Assembly (NCBI RefSeq): GCF_000515255.1
Contig: NZ_KI911559.1
Coordinates: 778,149 to 842,148 of the forward strand
Direction of reading: 5' to 3'
Length of the DNA stretch: 64,000 nt
From: Rhodovibrio salinarum DSM 9154
GTDB taxonomy: Bacteria > Pseudomonadota > Alphaproteobacteria > Kiloniellales > Rhodovibrionaceae
Under the pieces are notes generated by a model. It did not search any database. It saw only the letters and a program-made list of their open reading frames with translations, and was not told the origin of the DNA. Both the position numbers and the translations under genes were made by a program. Below, piece by piece: positions 9,965 to 18,721 of this stretch; the stretch's first letter is position 1; the number at the start of each line of letters is the position of its first letter.

Positions 9965-11809
9965 ATGCGCCCCACCACCGCCTCCAGCGAGGCCAAGCTG
10001 GAGTTTAAGAAACAGCTCCAGGTGGTCCGCCGTCTGCTGCCTTACCTGTGGCCGCGCAACCGCCGCGATCTGCGCATCCGGGTCGGGATCGCGCTTGTCC
10101 TGATGATCGCGGCGAAGGTCGCGAACGTCTACGTGCCGATCGTGCTGAAGCACGCCACGGACGCGCTGGCCCCGGAGGCGGAGAACCTGCTGGTCGCCGT
10201 TCCGGTCGGCCTGCTGCTGGCCTATGGCGGCGTGCGCCTGGCCAGTCGCGGGTTCGGCGAGCTGCGCGATGCGGTGTTCGCCCGGGTGGCGCAGAACGCG
10301 ATCCGCCGCGTCGGTCTGCAGGTGTTCCGGCATCTGCACCGCCTGAGCCTGCGCTACCATCTGGAGCGGCGGACGGGCGGGCTGTCCCGCGCGGTCGAGC
10401 GCGGCACCAAGGGCGTGGAGTTCCTGCTCTCCTTCGTGCTGTTCAACATTCTGCCGACGCTGATCGAGATCCTGATCGTCTGCGGCATCCTGTGGGCGAT
10501 GTTCGACTGGCGCTTCGCCGCCGTCACTTTCGTCACGATCGCCGCCTACGTCTGGGTCACCTTCAAGATGACGGAGTGGCGGATCCGCTTCCGCCGCGAG
10601 ATGAACGACGCCGACAGCGGCGCCAATACCCGCGCGGTCGACAGCCTGCTCAACTACGAGACGGTCAAGTACTTCAACAACGAGGCGCACGAGGCCGAGC
10701 GTTACGACCGCGGCCTGCGCGTCTACGAGGAGGCCGCCGCCAAGTCCAAGGTCTCGCTGTCCGCGCTCAACAGCGGCCAGGCGGCGGTGATGGCGGCGGG
10801 GATCACCGCGCTGATGACCATGGCGGCGTTCGGCGTGGCCGCCGGACGCATGACGGTGGGCGACTTCGTCATGGTCAACGCCTACCTGATCCAGTTGTCG
10901 ATCCCGCTCAACCTGCTCGGTACCGTCTACCGCGAGATCAAGCAGTCGCTGGTCGACATGGAGACGATGTTCGAGATCCTCGACCAGCCGCCGGAGGTCG
11001 TCGACAAGCCGGGCGCGCCGCCGCTGAACGTGACGCAGGGGCGGATCGACTTCGAGCAGGTCCACTTCGCCTACGACAGCCGGCGGGAGATCCTGCACGA
11101 CGTTTCCTTCGCCGTGCCGTCCGGGGCGCGGGTGGCGATCGTCGGGCCGACGGGGGCTGGCAAGTCGACGATCAGCCGGCTGCTGTTCCGCTTCTACGAT
11201 GTCTCCGCCGGGGCGGTGAAGATCGACGGCCAGGACGTGCGCGAGGTCACCCAGGACAGCGTGCGCCAGGCGATCGGGATCGTTCCCCAGGACACCGTGC
11301 TGTTCAACGACACGGTCTACTACAACATCAACTACGGCCGCCCCTCCGCCAGCGCGGAGGAGGTGTACGAGGCCGCCCGGATGGCGCGTATCCACGACTT
11401 CGTGCAAAGCCTGCCGGACGGCTACAACTCGATCGTGGGCGAGCGCGGCCTGAAGCTCTCCGGCGGCGAGAAGCAGCGCGTCGCGATCGCCCGCGCGATC
11501 CTGAAGCGCCCGGCGATCATGCTGTTCGACGAGGCGACCAGCGCGCTCGACACCAAGACGGAGCAGGAGATTCAGACCGCGCTGGCAGACGTCGCGCAGG
11601 GCCGCACCACGCTGGTGGTCGCCCACCGTCTGTCGACCGTGGTCGACAGCGACGAGATCCTGGTGCTCGATCATGGCCGGATCGTCGAACGCGGCACCCA
11701 CACCCAACTGCTGCACCACGGCGGCGCCTACGCCCAGATGTGGTTCCGCCAACACGCCGACGCCGACGCGCCGCCGGAACCGGTGGCCGCGCAGAACGCG
11801 GGCGAGTAA
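9965..11809 (+). CDS. Atm1/HMT1-type ABC transporter (fused permease-ATPase)
   Basis: This is a half-transporter with an N-terminal six-helix membrane domain (about residues 25-310) and a C-terminal ATPase. The segment SLLNYETVKYFNNEAHEAERYD is the hallmark of the Atm1/HMT1 subfamily, which exports glutathione-linked sulfur compounds or glutathionylated metals and dimerises. The ATPase has Walker A GPTGAGKST, signature LSGGEKQR, Walker B IMLFDEATSALD and the H-loop histidine in VVAHRLST. GAGGAGG lies just before the ATG. A role in metal or redox detoxification is inferred from the subfamily; the actual substrate is unknown. Confidence 0.93.
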   Translation: MRPTTASSEAKLEFKKQLQVVRRLLPYLWPRNRRDLRIRVGIALVLMIAAKVANVYVPIVLKHATDALAPEAENLLVAVPVGLLLAYGGVRLASRGFGELRDAVFARVAQNAIRRVGLQVFRHLHRLSLRYHLERRTGGLSRAVERGTKGVEFLLSFVLFNILPTLIEILIVCGILWAMFDWRFAAVTFVTIAAYVWVTFKMTEWRIRFRREMNDADSGANTRAVDSLLNYETVKYFNNEAHEAERYDRGLRVYEEAAAKSKVSLSALNSGQAAVMAAGITALMTMAAFGVAAGRMTVGDFVMVNAYLIQLSIPLNLLGTVYREIKQSLVDMETMFEILDQPPEVVDKPGAPPLNVTQGRIDFEQVHFAYDSRREILHDVSFAVPSGARVAIVGPTGAGKSTISRLLFRFYDVSAGAVKIDGQDVREVTQDSVRQAIGIVPQDTVLFNDTVYYNINYGRPSASAEEVYEAARMARIHDFVQSLPDGYNSIVGERGLKLSGGEKQRVAIARAILKRPAIMLFDEATSALDTKTEQEIQTALADVAQGRTTLVVAHRLSTVVDSDEILVLDHGRIVERGTHTQLLHHGGAYAQMWFRQHADADAPPEPVAAQNAGE

Positions 11810-11854
11810 CCAAATGACTCGCTGCCCTGGCCACACCAGGCACTGCCGCAAAGC

Positions 11855-11881
11855 TTGACTATACCGTCTGGACGGTATAGT
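11855..11881 (+). promoter_or_regulatory. Operator palindrome overlapping the tetR promoter
   Basis: A perfect palindrome with 11-bp arms (11858-11868 and 11871-11881) and a 2-base spacer sits directly upstream of the tetR-family gene. A TTGACT -35-like element (11855-11860) overlaps its left end and a TATAGT -10-like element (11876-11881) its right end, 15 bases apart. A repressor bound here would block the promoter, so autoregulation is likely. The start codon is only 9 bases downstream, suggesting a nearly leaderless mRNA. Confidence 0.8.
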
Positions 11882-11889
11882 TTGCGGGC

Positions 11890-12432
11890 ATGGCCGAGAG
11901 CAAGACCCGACAGCGTGTGTTGCATGCCGCCGGGCGGGTGGTGCTGCAGCAGGGCGTCAAGGCGCTGACGCTGGAAGCCGTCGCCAAGGAGGCGGGCGTC
12001 AGCAAGGGCGGGTTGCTGTATCACTTCGCCTCCAAGGACGCGCTCCTGACCGGCATGGTGGGCGAATTCGTCGAGCTGATCGACGGGCGGATGCGGGAGG
12101 CGATGCAGGCCGACGACGCGCCGGGCGCCTGGACGCGCGCTTACCTCGACGCCTCGACGGTGGACCGGGCCGGGGACGATCCGATGGATCGGCTGGCGAC
12201 CGCGATGCTGGCCGCCGGGGCCTCCGATACTGCGCTGCTGGCGCCGCTCTATGCCCGACAGAAAAGCTGGCAAGCCGCGCAGCGGGACGACGGCATCGAT
12301 CCCGCGACCGCCGCGCTGGTCCGCCTTGCCGCGGACGGGCTGTGGATGAACGACCTGTTCGGCCTCCAGGTGGTCTCCGACGACGAACGCCAGGCCGTGA
12401 TCGAGCGTTTGCGCGCCCTGACCCGCGGGTAA
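11890..12432 (+). CDS. TetR/AcrR family transcriptional regulator
   Basis: This is a one-domain DNA-binding repressor of 180 residues. The N-terminal helix-turn-helix is evident as LTLEAVAKEAGVSKGGLLYHFASKDALL (about residues 24-51), which matches the family consensus closely. The C-terminal half is a variable ligand-binding helical domain resembling the TetR_C group found next to transporters. It lies behind a palindromic operator and 44 bases before an EamA-type transporter gene, so it probably controls itself and that transporter. The inducer is unknown. Confidence 0.93.
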   Translation: MAESKTRQRVLHAAGRVVLQQGVKALTLEAVAKEAGVSKGGLLYHFASKDALLTGMVGEFVELIDGRMREAMQADDAPGAWTRAYLDASTVDRAGDDPMDRLATAMLAAGASDTALLAPLYARQKSWQAAQRDDGIDPATAALVRLAADGLWMNDLFGLQVVSDDERQAVIERLRALTRG

Positions 12433-12476
12433 GCGCGCCGATCGGTCAGTCCCGCCGCACCACATTGGATGGTTCC

Positions 12477-13367
12477 ATGCATGCGTCCCGGACAACGACG
12501 CTGGCCACGCTGTTCGTCGTCGCGACCGGCAGTCTGTGGGGCTTCTACTGGCTGCCGGTGCGCCGGCTGGCGGAGCTCGGCCTGTCCGGCGCCTGGGGCA
12601 CGCTGGCGATCGTCGCCACGGCGGCGGTCGTGCTGAGCCCCTGCGCGGTACGGGCGCGCCAGCGACTGGTGCACGGCGATCCGGTCGCGCTCGCCGCGAC
12701 CGCGCTGGGTGGGGTGGCGTTCGTGCTGTACTCCACGGGGCTGGTCTATGGCCGGGTGGCGATCGTCATCCTGCTGTTTTTTCTGACGCCGGTGTGGAGC
12801 ACGTTGCTCGCCCGCTACGTCATGGGTTGGACCACGCCCTGGCTGCGCCTGGCGGCGATCGCGGTCGGCGTCGCCGGGCTGGTGTGCGTGTTGAGCGCGG
12901 ACGGCGGCGTGCCGATGCCGCGCGGTCTGGGCGACTGGCTCGGCCTGGCCTCTGGCCTGCTGTGGGCGGTGGCGACCACGGCGATTCGGGCGCGGGGCGA
13001 TACCGGTCCCGGTGAAACGGCGTTCGTGTTCGCGCTCGGCGCCTGCTTGTGCGCGGGCGTGCTGGCGCCGGTGCTGGAGCCACTGCCGAGCGTTGCCGCC
13101 GCTGCGCTCGGGCCTGCGGCCGGCTGGGCGGTGGCTGGGGGCGCGCTCTGGTGGGGGCTGTCGATGGCGGCCCTGATGTGGGCGGCGGCCCGGCTGGAGC
13201 CGGCGCGTGTCGGTATCCTCCTGATGGCCGAGGTGCTGATCGGCACCGCGTCGGCCGCCGTGATCGCGGGGGAGCGGATCGCCCCGCTGGAACTGATCGG
13301 CGGCGCGTTCGTGGTCGCCGCCGGCGTGCTGGAGGTGTGGCCGGTGCGCAGTCGTGCGCGCACCTGA
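12477..13367 (+). CDS. EamA/DMT family transporter
   Basis: This is an integral membrane protein of 296 residues with about ten predicted helices arranged as two five-helix repeats, typical of drug/metabolite transporters. The first helix has the family-like GSLWGFYWLPVR. The second repeat ends with a LLMAEVLIGTASAAVIAGERI segment, matching the EamA pattern. The ATG at 12477 is the first in-frame start beyond the tetR stop; the frame extends upstream inside tetR but is not coding there. Co-transcription with tetR is likely. The substrate is unknown. Confidence 0.88.
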   Translation: MHASRTTTLATLFVVATGSLWGFYWLPVRRLAELGLSGAWGTLAIVATAAVVLSPCAVRARQRLVHGDPVALAATALGGVAFVLYSTGLVYGRVAIVILLFFLTPVWSTLLARYVMGWTTPWLRLAAIAVGVAGLVCVLSADGGVPMPRGLGDWLGLASGLLWAVATTAIRARGDTGPGETAFVFALGACLCAGVLAPVLEPLPSVAAAALGPAAGWAVAGGALWWGLSMAALMWAAARLEPARVGILLMAEVLIGTASAAVIAGERIAPLELIGGAFVVAAGVLEVWPVRSRART

Positions 13368-13402
13368 CGCCAAGCGGTCGATCCCGATGATGCGCGCGCC
13401 GA

Positions 13403-14335
13403 TCAATAGCCTTTCGAGAAATCCACGATCGGGCTGGGCGCCGCGCCGCGTTCCATCTTCCGGATGTTCTCGGCAATCGTGGCGGCGGCGGTTTCGGGCG
13501 GGGTGACCGCCGCCTCGTGCGGGGTGATGGTGATCCGCGGATGATCCCAGAAAGGATGGCTGGCGGGCAGCGGTTCCTCGGCGAAGACGTCGAGCGTGGC
13601 TTCGGCGATCTGGCCGGTGCCGAGCAGTTCCAGCAGGTCCGCTTCGACCAGATGCCCGCCGCGGGCAACGTTGACCAGGCAGGCGCCCTTGGGCAGCGCG
13701 CCCAGGGTATGCCGGTTCAACAGGCCGGTCGTCTGCTCTGTCAGCGGCAGCAGGTTCACCAGGACCTCGGTCCGGGCCAGGAACTTGCCGAGTTCGTCCT
13801 GGCCGGCAAAGCTCTCGATCCCATCGATCTCTTTGCGCCGGTTCGACCAGCCGGCGACCTCGAAGCGCATCGCCGCAAGCGCGCGGGCGGCGTCGGCCCC
13901 CAGTTCGCCCAGTCCCATCACGCCGACCCGCCGGCTCGGACCCAGAGGGACCTCCAAGCGTTCCCAACGGTGTTCGGCCTGCAGTTGGCGGTATTCGCGC
14001 GTGCGCCGATGATGGCCCAGAACGGCCCAGAGGACGTATTCCGTCATCCCCCAGGTCAGCCCGGGATCGATCAGCCGGACGACCGGCACGTCGGTCGGCA
14101 AGTCCGGATCGCTTGCCAGATGGTCGACCCCGGCGCCTAGCGACAGGATCGCCTTCAGGTTGGGATACTGCTTCAGCAGGCCCTTGGGCGGTTTCCAGGC
14201 GACCGCGTAGTCGACCTCGCGCACGTCCGAAACCGAGTCCGCGCCGATCCGCAGGTCGGCTTCGGGGAGGGCGGCGGCGAACGCCTGGCGCCACTTCTCG
14301 GGATCGTCGGCCTTGGACTGGAACAGGATCACCAT
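13403..14335 (-). CDS. D-2-hydroxyacid dehydrogenase, glyoxylate/hydroxypyruvate reductase A-like
   Basis: This 310-residue NAD(P)-dependent reductase reduces 2-keto acids such as glyoxylate or hydroxypyruvate. It has the Rossmann motif GLGELG, the catalytic arginine in NVARGGHL, the glutamate in FAEEPLP and the histidine in ITPHEAA, in the order expected for the GhrA group. I start at the ATG complementary to 14333-14335 (MVILFQSKADDPEKW), the normal family N terminus; the frame stays open upstream but lacks family resemblance. An AAGGAG sits 12 bases upstream. It is convergent with the EamA gene and stands alone. Confidence 0.9.
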   Translation of the reverse strand: MVILFQSKADDPEKWRQAFAAALPEADLRIGADSVSDVREVDYAVAWKPPKGLLKQYPNLKAILSLGAGVDHLASDPDLPTDVPVVRLIDPGLTWGMTEYVLWAVLGHHRRTREYRQLQAEHRWERLEVPLGPSRRVGVMGLGELGADAARALAAMRFEVAGWSNRRKEIDGIESFAGQDELGKFLARTEVLVNLLPLTEQTTGLLNRHTLGALPKGACLVNVARGGHLVEADLLELLGTGQIAEATLDVFAEEPLPASHPFWDHPRITITPHEAAVTPPETAAATIAENIRKMERGAAPSPIVDFSKGY

Positions 14336-14538
14336 GTCTCCGGCGGGCTCCTTCTGGTTGGCGCACGATGGGAAGGGCTTGTCTTGCCGCGCCAGGATTG
14401 AAGGGAAATCGCCGAAGGTCAATTCGGCCTCCCAACGCTTGCGGGTCCGGCGCACCAAAGCGGCGGCGCCCACCGGTGTGGACGCCGCCCATTGTGCCCT
14501 GACTTGGAGGCGTGACTACTGCCCGGTAGGCCGGTGGG

Positions 14539-16263
14539 TCAGGCCGCGCGGACTTCGCCGATGAAGCCGTCCACTTCCGTGCGCAGACGTTCGGCCTGCT
14601 CGGAAACCCCGCTTGCGACCGACAGCACCTGGTTCGAGCCTTCGCCAGCCTGCTGGGCGGCCTCGCGCACGCCGGAGATGTTGCGCGCAACCTCCTGGGT
14701 GCCTTGGCTTGCTTCCTGAACGTTGCGGGCGATCTCCTGGGTCGCCGCGCCCTGCTCTTCGACCGCGGAGGCGACCGATTGCGCGATCTCGTTGATCCGC
14801 TCGACCGTTTCCGAGATGCCCTGGATCGCATCCACGGCCGAGCCGGTTTCGGTCTGAATCTGGGTGACCTGGGTGCGGATCTCTTCGGTCGCCTTGGCGG
14901 TCTGGTTGGCGAGCGATTTCACCTCGTTCGCCACCACGGCGAAACCCTTGCCCGCATCGCCGGCGCGGGCCGCCTCGATCGTCGCGTTGAGCGCCAGCAG
15001 GTTGGTCTGTTCGGCGATGTCGGAGATGATCTGCACCACCTCGCCGATCTTGTCCGCCGCTGCTTTCAGGCCTTCGACCTGCGTGTTGGTGCTTTGCGCC
15101 TGCTGCGCGGCTTCGGCCGAAATGCGTGAGGACTCGCTGACCTGGCGGCTGATCTCCTGGATCGAGCCCGCCAGCTGTTCGGAGGCGCTGGACACCGTCT
15201 GGACGTTTGAGCTTGCCTCCTCGGCGGCGGTGCCGACGGCCTGGGCCTGCTGGACGGTCTGCTCGGAGGTGCTGGACATGCTCTGCGCCGAGCGTTCCAG
15301 TTGGCCGGCAGAGTCGCTGAGCAGCTGCACCACCTGACCGACGGATTCCTCGAACTTGTCGGCGAGGGCACGGGCGGTTTGGCGCTTTTCCTCCTCAGCC
15401 CGCTGCTCGGCTTCGGCCTGTTCGGCTTCCAGCCGCTGCTTGTCGGCCAGACTGGCGCGGAAGGTCTCGAGCGCACGGGCCATGTCGCCGACCTCGTCCT
15501 GGCGCGTCTGGTCGGGCACCTGCGTGCTGGTATCGCTGGTTTCGGCCAGATGCGACATTGTCTGTGTCAGACGCGGGATCGGCCGCAGCATCCGCCGGAA
15601 CAGCCACCAGGTCACCGCGGTCGTGAGCAGCAGCAGCACGGCGGCGACCGTGACGAGATCGAAGGTCAGGCGATCCTTGATCGCGGTCAGGCTCGCCTTC
15701 TCCACACCGGCGTACAGGATGCCGATGATGTCGCCGCCCGGGTCGAAGATCGGCTCATAAATGGTGAAATATTCACGGTCCAGGATCGTCGCTTCACCCA
15801 GGTAGGTCTCCCCAGACATGATCACGGGGTAGACCGCGCCGTTCTTGCCCAGGTTCGTTCCGACCGCCCGGTTGCCGTCCGGCTTCACGATGTTGGTGGT
15901 GCGCCGCCAGAAGTCGCCGTTTCCCGGCTCGTAGGCGAAAACGGTCGCGGTTTCGCCGGTGAGCAGGCCTACGCGGTCGATCATCTTGTGATTGTCGAAC
16001 GTCGGCATCTTCGGCAGGGTCAGGCGTTGCACCCGTTTGTTGGACCCCCAGGTGACCTCCAACTCCGGATAGCGTTCCGCCATCACCGCCGCGGCCGCCC
16101 GCAGGCTGGCGTTCTGGCTCTGGATCGTCTCGCGCTCGATCTCCTGGTTGATCTGGATCAGCGTAACCACGGCCACGCCCAGGATCGACATCGCGATCAA
16201 GGCGATGGTGACAAGCGTTGTGCGCGTGATCAGGCGCAATCGGCCAATAAAGTCCGTCAGCAT
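14539..16263 (-). CDS. Methyl-accepting chemotaxis protein with Cache sensor domain
   Basis: This is a chemoreceptor of 574 residues. A first membrane span lies at about residues 12-37. A periplasmic sensor follows, resembling the Cache_3-Cache_2 fusion ([19 protein letters not shown]..., then [33 protein letters not shown]). A second span lies near 195-215, then HAMP and the signalling coiled coil with tip [18 protein letters not shown]. The start is the ATG at 16263, preceded by GAGGGGG 5 bases upstream; an earlier in-frame ATG at 16317 lacks a site. Cache receptors of this type usually sense small organic acids or amines; the ligand here is unknown. It resembles the receptor at 331-2052 only in the signalling half. 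Confidence 0.95.
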   Translation of the reverse strand: MLTDFIGRLRLITRTTLVTIALIAMSILGVAVVTLIQINQEIERETIQSQNASLRAAAAVMAERYPELEVTWGSNKRVQRLTLPKMPTFDNHKMIDRVGLLTGETATVFAYEPGNGDFWRRTTNIVKPDGNRAVGTNLGKNGAVYPVIMSGETYLGEATILDREYFTIYEPIFDPGGDIIGILYAGVEKASLTAIKDRLTFDLVTVAAVLLLLTTAVTWWLFRRMLRPIPRLTQTMSHLAETSDTSTQVPDQTRQDEVGDMARALETFRASLADKQRLEAEQAEAEQRAEEEKRQTARALADKFEESVGQVVQLLSDSAGQLERSAQSMSSTSEQTVQQAQAVGTAAEEASSNVQTVSSASEQLAGSIQEISRQVSESSRISAEAAQQAQSTNTQVEGLKAAADKIGEVVQIISDIAEQTNLLALNATIEAARAGDAGKGFAVVANEVKSLANQTAKATEEIRTQVTQIQTETGSAVDAIQGISETVERINEIAQSVASAVEEQGAATQEIARNVQEASQGTQEVARNISGVREAAQQAGEGSNQVLSVASGVSEQAERLRTEVDGFIGEVRAA

Positions 16264-16350
16264 TGTGTCCCCCTCTAGCTGGCGGTTGTGTGCAGGCCAG
16301 GTAGCCCCCGAGCGCATACTAAAGGATATCGGGTATTAATCGGGGCTTTA

Positions 16351-16371
16351 CGATTAGAGTTTTTCTAATCG
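16351..16371. other. Short inverted repeat upstream of the Cache chemoreceptor gene
   Basis: An 8-bp perfect inverted repeat (16351-16358 with 16364-16371) with a GTTTT loop lies in an AT-rich patch 88 bases upstream of the chemoreceptor start. It could be an operator or a weak terminator for the ZntB gene upstream. No T-run follows on the minus strand. Confidence 0.35.
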
Positions 16372-16406
16372 CCAATAGCCGACGAGTTGGCTTGGTGAGG
16401 CGTGCC

Positions 16407-17408
16407 TTACAGCCAGCCCAGGCGTCGGAACAGCCAGATCTCGACCGCCGCGACGCCGGCCGAGCCGCCCGCAACGGCGGCGAACGCCCAGGGCGTGTCG
16501 GCCCCCGGCATACCGGCGACGTTGACGCCCAACAGGCCGGTCACGAAGCCGAGCGGCAAAAACACCGCCGCCACCACCGACAGCACGTACATCCGGGTGT
16601 TCAGCCGTTCGGCGACCGCGTTCGCCAACTCGTCCTGAATCACGGCGGCGCGTTCGCGCCCGGTGTCCAGCGCCTCAACGTAACGGGTGACGGCGTCCAG
16701 CGATTCGCGCAGGCGCTGGCGCAGGGTATCGCTCAACCAGTCGGGCGCCAGCTCGATCAGCCGCTGCAGGGCGGCGCGCTGCGGGGAGAGGTAGCGGCGC
16801 AGCGTCAGCGCCTGGTGGCGCAGGCGCAGCAGGCGCGGGCGCACCCGGGCGTTCGATTTGGCGGCGCCTTCGGCCGCGTCGGACATGGCGGCTTCCAGCG
16901 CGTCCAGCTCGTCGTCCAGCGCATCGATCGTGGGTGCCATGCGGGCGGCCAGCCGTTCGGCGAGGGCAACCGCGGCCTCGCCGGCGCTGCTGGGCCCGCA
17001 TCCGGTGTCGAGCGCGTCGACCACGTCCTGCACCGCCATCAGCCGGCGCAGCCGCACGCTGACGATGCCCGGTCCCTTGCCGTCGGGCCCCGTCGGCCCG
17101 ATCCAGACGCGCAAGCTGACCATGTCGTCCGGGTCGGCGCCGGCGTTCAGGTTGACCCCGCGTAGGATCAACAGAAGTCCGCCGTCGATCGCCTCGCAAC
17201 GCGGCCGCGTCTCCGGCGCCAGCAGCCCGTCGACCGCCAGCGGCGGGATGCCGCTGGCGTGCCGCAACCAATAGACGCTGTCGGCCTTGGTCGCATCCAG
17301 ATGCAGCCAGTCCGCCCACGGCGAATCCACCGCCGGCCCCGCGCCGTCGCCGCGCAGGGCCCGCGCGTGCACCACACCTTCCAGCAGCTTCCGGGGACCG
17401 CCTGTCAT
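16407..17408 (-). CDS. zntB: ZntB/CorA-family metal cation transporter
   Basis: A 333-residue protein with a large cytosolic N-terminal domain, a long helix rich in Arg and Leu, and two C-terminal transmembrane helices (VLSVVAAVFLPLGFVTGLLGVNVAGMPG and FAAVAGGSAGVAAVEIWLF). The CorA signature GMN is replaced by GVN followed by VAGMPG, the pattern of the ZntB zinc-transporting branch. It would form a homopentamer in the inner membrane. It is the last host gene before the AT-rich retron island, and the two are divergently transcribed. Confidence 0.9.
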   Translation of the reverse strand: MTGGPRKLLEGVVHARALRGDGAGPAVDSPWADWLHLDATKADSVYWLRHASGIPPLAVDGLLAPETRPRCEAIDGGLLLILRGVNLNAGADPDDMVSLRVWIGPTGPDGKGPGIVSVRLRRLMAVQDVVDALDTGCGPSSAGEAAVALAERLAARMAPTIDALDDELDALEAAMSDAAEGAAKSNARVRPRLLRLRHQALTLRRYLSPQRAALQRLIELAPDWLSDTLRQRLRESLDAVTRYVEALDTGRERAAVIQDELANAVAERLNTRMYVLSVVAAVFLPLGFVTGLLGVNVAGMPGADTPWAFAAVAGGSAGVAAVEIWLFRRLGWL

Positions 17409-17471
17409 GGCTGCTCAATGCGGGCGAAGCGCCGCAGGGTCAAGCGGGATGTGGGGGAAGGTGCGCACAGG

Positions 17472-17526
17472 TTGATAAGACTAGTCTACTGTGGTCTCTA
17501 ACGGGTAGGAAAGCACCCTAAGAAGG
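17472..17526 (+). promoter_or_regulatory. Candidate promoter and ribosome-binding site of the retron operon
   Basis: A TTGATA -35-like hexamer (17472-17477) is followed, 18 bases on, by a CTCTAA -10-like hexamer (17496-17501). A perfect 10-base palindrome AGACTAGTCT (17478-17487) lies between them and could be an operator, for example for the winged-HTH protein. AGAAGG at 17521-17526 lies 8 bases before the first retron gene. The promoter call is by eye and tentative. Confidence 0.4.
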
Positions 17527-17534
17527 CCACAAAC

Positions 17535-18389
17535 ATGCCGTTGACGCCAACTGAAATATCTGCGCTAAACCGCATATTTCAAAATCAAGGTTGGCACGAC
17601 TTAGGCACACAAGACGCTAGTGTTGAAAGATTTGAGATTTTCTGTGAATTTCTCGATAAACTTGATGTTGAAGAACGAAATTTAGCTATTTGCTTGACCG
17701 AAGCGTTCGTTGAGATTGATATCAGTGACTATGTTTTTCATTTACGGGCCGCTTTCGAGAAATTTGACGATACAAATATATGCGAAAAGACCAGGGTGTT
17801 TGTTGTTCCTTTAAGGTCCCCTGAGGATAAGAGAAAAGGTAAGGCAAAAAGTTCAAGCTCTTTGCCATATTTCTTTGTAAGCAATGTTATACCCGTATTA
17901 GGGAAGTTCCAAAAAAATCAAAAAGAGGCCTTGTATTCGGAAGAAGCCCTTAATGATTATTTTGCTGAGAGAGGGCCCTCCTTGATAATAGCTCTCGATG
18001 ATTTCGTTGGATCAGGTGACACATGCCATAAATTTATAGATGAAATGGAGAATAATTACCTAAAAAAAGAAGACAGTCTCGCCATCATTGCGATAAGTGC
18101 GTTAGAGTCTGGCTACAAGTCAATAACCGAACGTGGATATAAAATGTTGTATTCTGTTATGCAGAAAAGAGGCATCACCGACTCAGACATTATTGGCGAC
18201 AAGGAAAAGGCGCTAAGGCTTGTTGATAACATCGAAAAAAGGATAAATGTGAGCTCGGAATACCAAAGAGGATACAAACAATCAGAAGCACTGATTAAAT
18301 TAGCAAGAACACCGAACAATACATTTCCAATGTATTGGACAACTAAAAAGGTTAAAGGCGTGCCATGGCCAGCCCCATTTCCACGGTGA
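17535..18389 (+). CDS. Retron-associated phosphoribosyltransferase-like effector
   Basis: A 284-residue protein at the head of the retron operon. Its clearest motif is LIIALDDFVGSGDT at residues 150-163: a hydrophobic strand, an acidic pair (D155, D156) and a glycine-rich GSGDT loop. This matches the PRPP-binding loop of type I phosphoribosyltransferases (two acidic residues, then TGxT or GSGxT). The C terminus (TFPMYWTTKKVKGVPWPAPFPR region) resembles PRTase-like proteins of retron and phage-defence loci as I recall them. No membrane helix or signal peptide is seen. In the type III retron model it would be the toxic effector released on phage attack; this is inference. The composition is clearly AT-rich compared with both flanks. 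It overlaps the next gene by 25 bases. Confidence 0.8.
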   Translation: MPLTPTEISALNRIFQNQGWHDLGTQDASVERFEIFCEFLDKLDVEERNLAICLTEAFVEIDISDYVFHLRAAFEKFDDTNICEKTRVFVVPLRSPEDKRKGKAKSSSSLPYFFVSNVIPVLGKFQKNQKEALYSEEALNDYFAERGPSLIIALDDFVGSGDTCHKFIDEMENNYLKKEDSLAIIAISALESGYKSITERGYKMLYSVMQKRGITDSDIIGDKEKALRLVDNIEKRINVSSEYQRGYKQSEALIKLARTPNNTFPMYWTTKKVKGVPWPAPFPR

Positions 18390-18721
18390 GCACGGACAAA
18401 AGCGGTGACATAAAGCTGTTTTTGCGTTTAATCTACCATAACGCAAAACTAAACCCGTTGCTGGAACGAGGGTATTCATATTCTCAAGTTGCCAGTTTGC
18501 TTAACCTGGCTGAGAAAGAGGGACTGATAACGATTACCGATGGGCAGATTGCGCTTACGGATCGTGGTTTTAATTCCCTCAACAAGGCGGCTCTTAGTAA
18601 TTTGTATGATAAAGGATGGATTCGCCCATTGGAGGAAGAAAAGGTTGAGCCGCTGGGTGATAACGAACTATACCTTCCACCGAGGTCTACGGTGCGTTCG
18701 TTAAGACGCTTGGGTCACTAG
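18365..18721 (+). CDS. Retron-associated winged helix-turn-helix protein
   Basis: A small 118-residue protein. Helices at about residues 15-30 and 38-52 (YSYSQVASLLNLAEKEGLI) are followed by a beta wing (TITDGQIALTDRG), the pattern of a winged-HTH domain. It starts inside the 3' end of the PRTase-like gene, 25 bases before its stop, so translation is coupled. Winged-HTH proteins accompany PRTase-like effectors in what I recall as type III retrons; they may bind the msDNA or neutralise the effector. The last 31 bases of the gene form the a1 arms of the downstream non-coding RNA, and its stop codon ends at the candidate branching guanosine (18721). AT-rich like the rest of the island. Confidence 0.8.
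   Translation: MASPISTVSTDKSGDIKLFLRLIYHNAKLNPLLERGYSYSQVASLLNLAEKEGLITITDGQIALTDRGFNSLNKAALSNLYDKGWIRPLEEEKVEPLGDNELYLPPRSTVRSLRRLGH

Noticed and set aside
9953-11851. 632-codon minus-strand frame opposite the Atm1-type gene
   Set aside because: Composition typical of an antisense shadow; the plus-strand gene has all ABC motifs.
12249-14831. Very long minus-strand open frame antisense to the EamA gene and out of frame with the dehydrogenase
   Set aside because: Arg/Ala/Pro-rich translation without domains; a GC-rich shadow of real genes.
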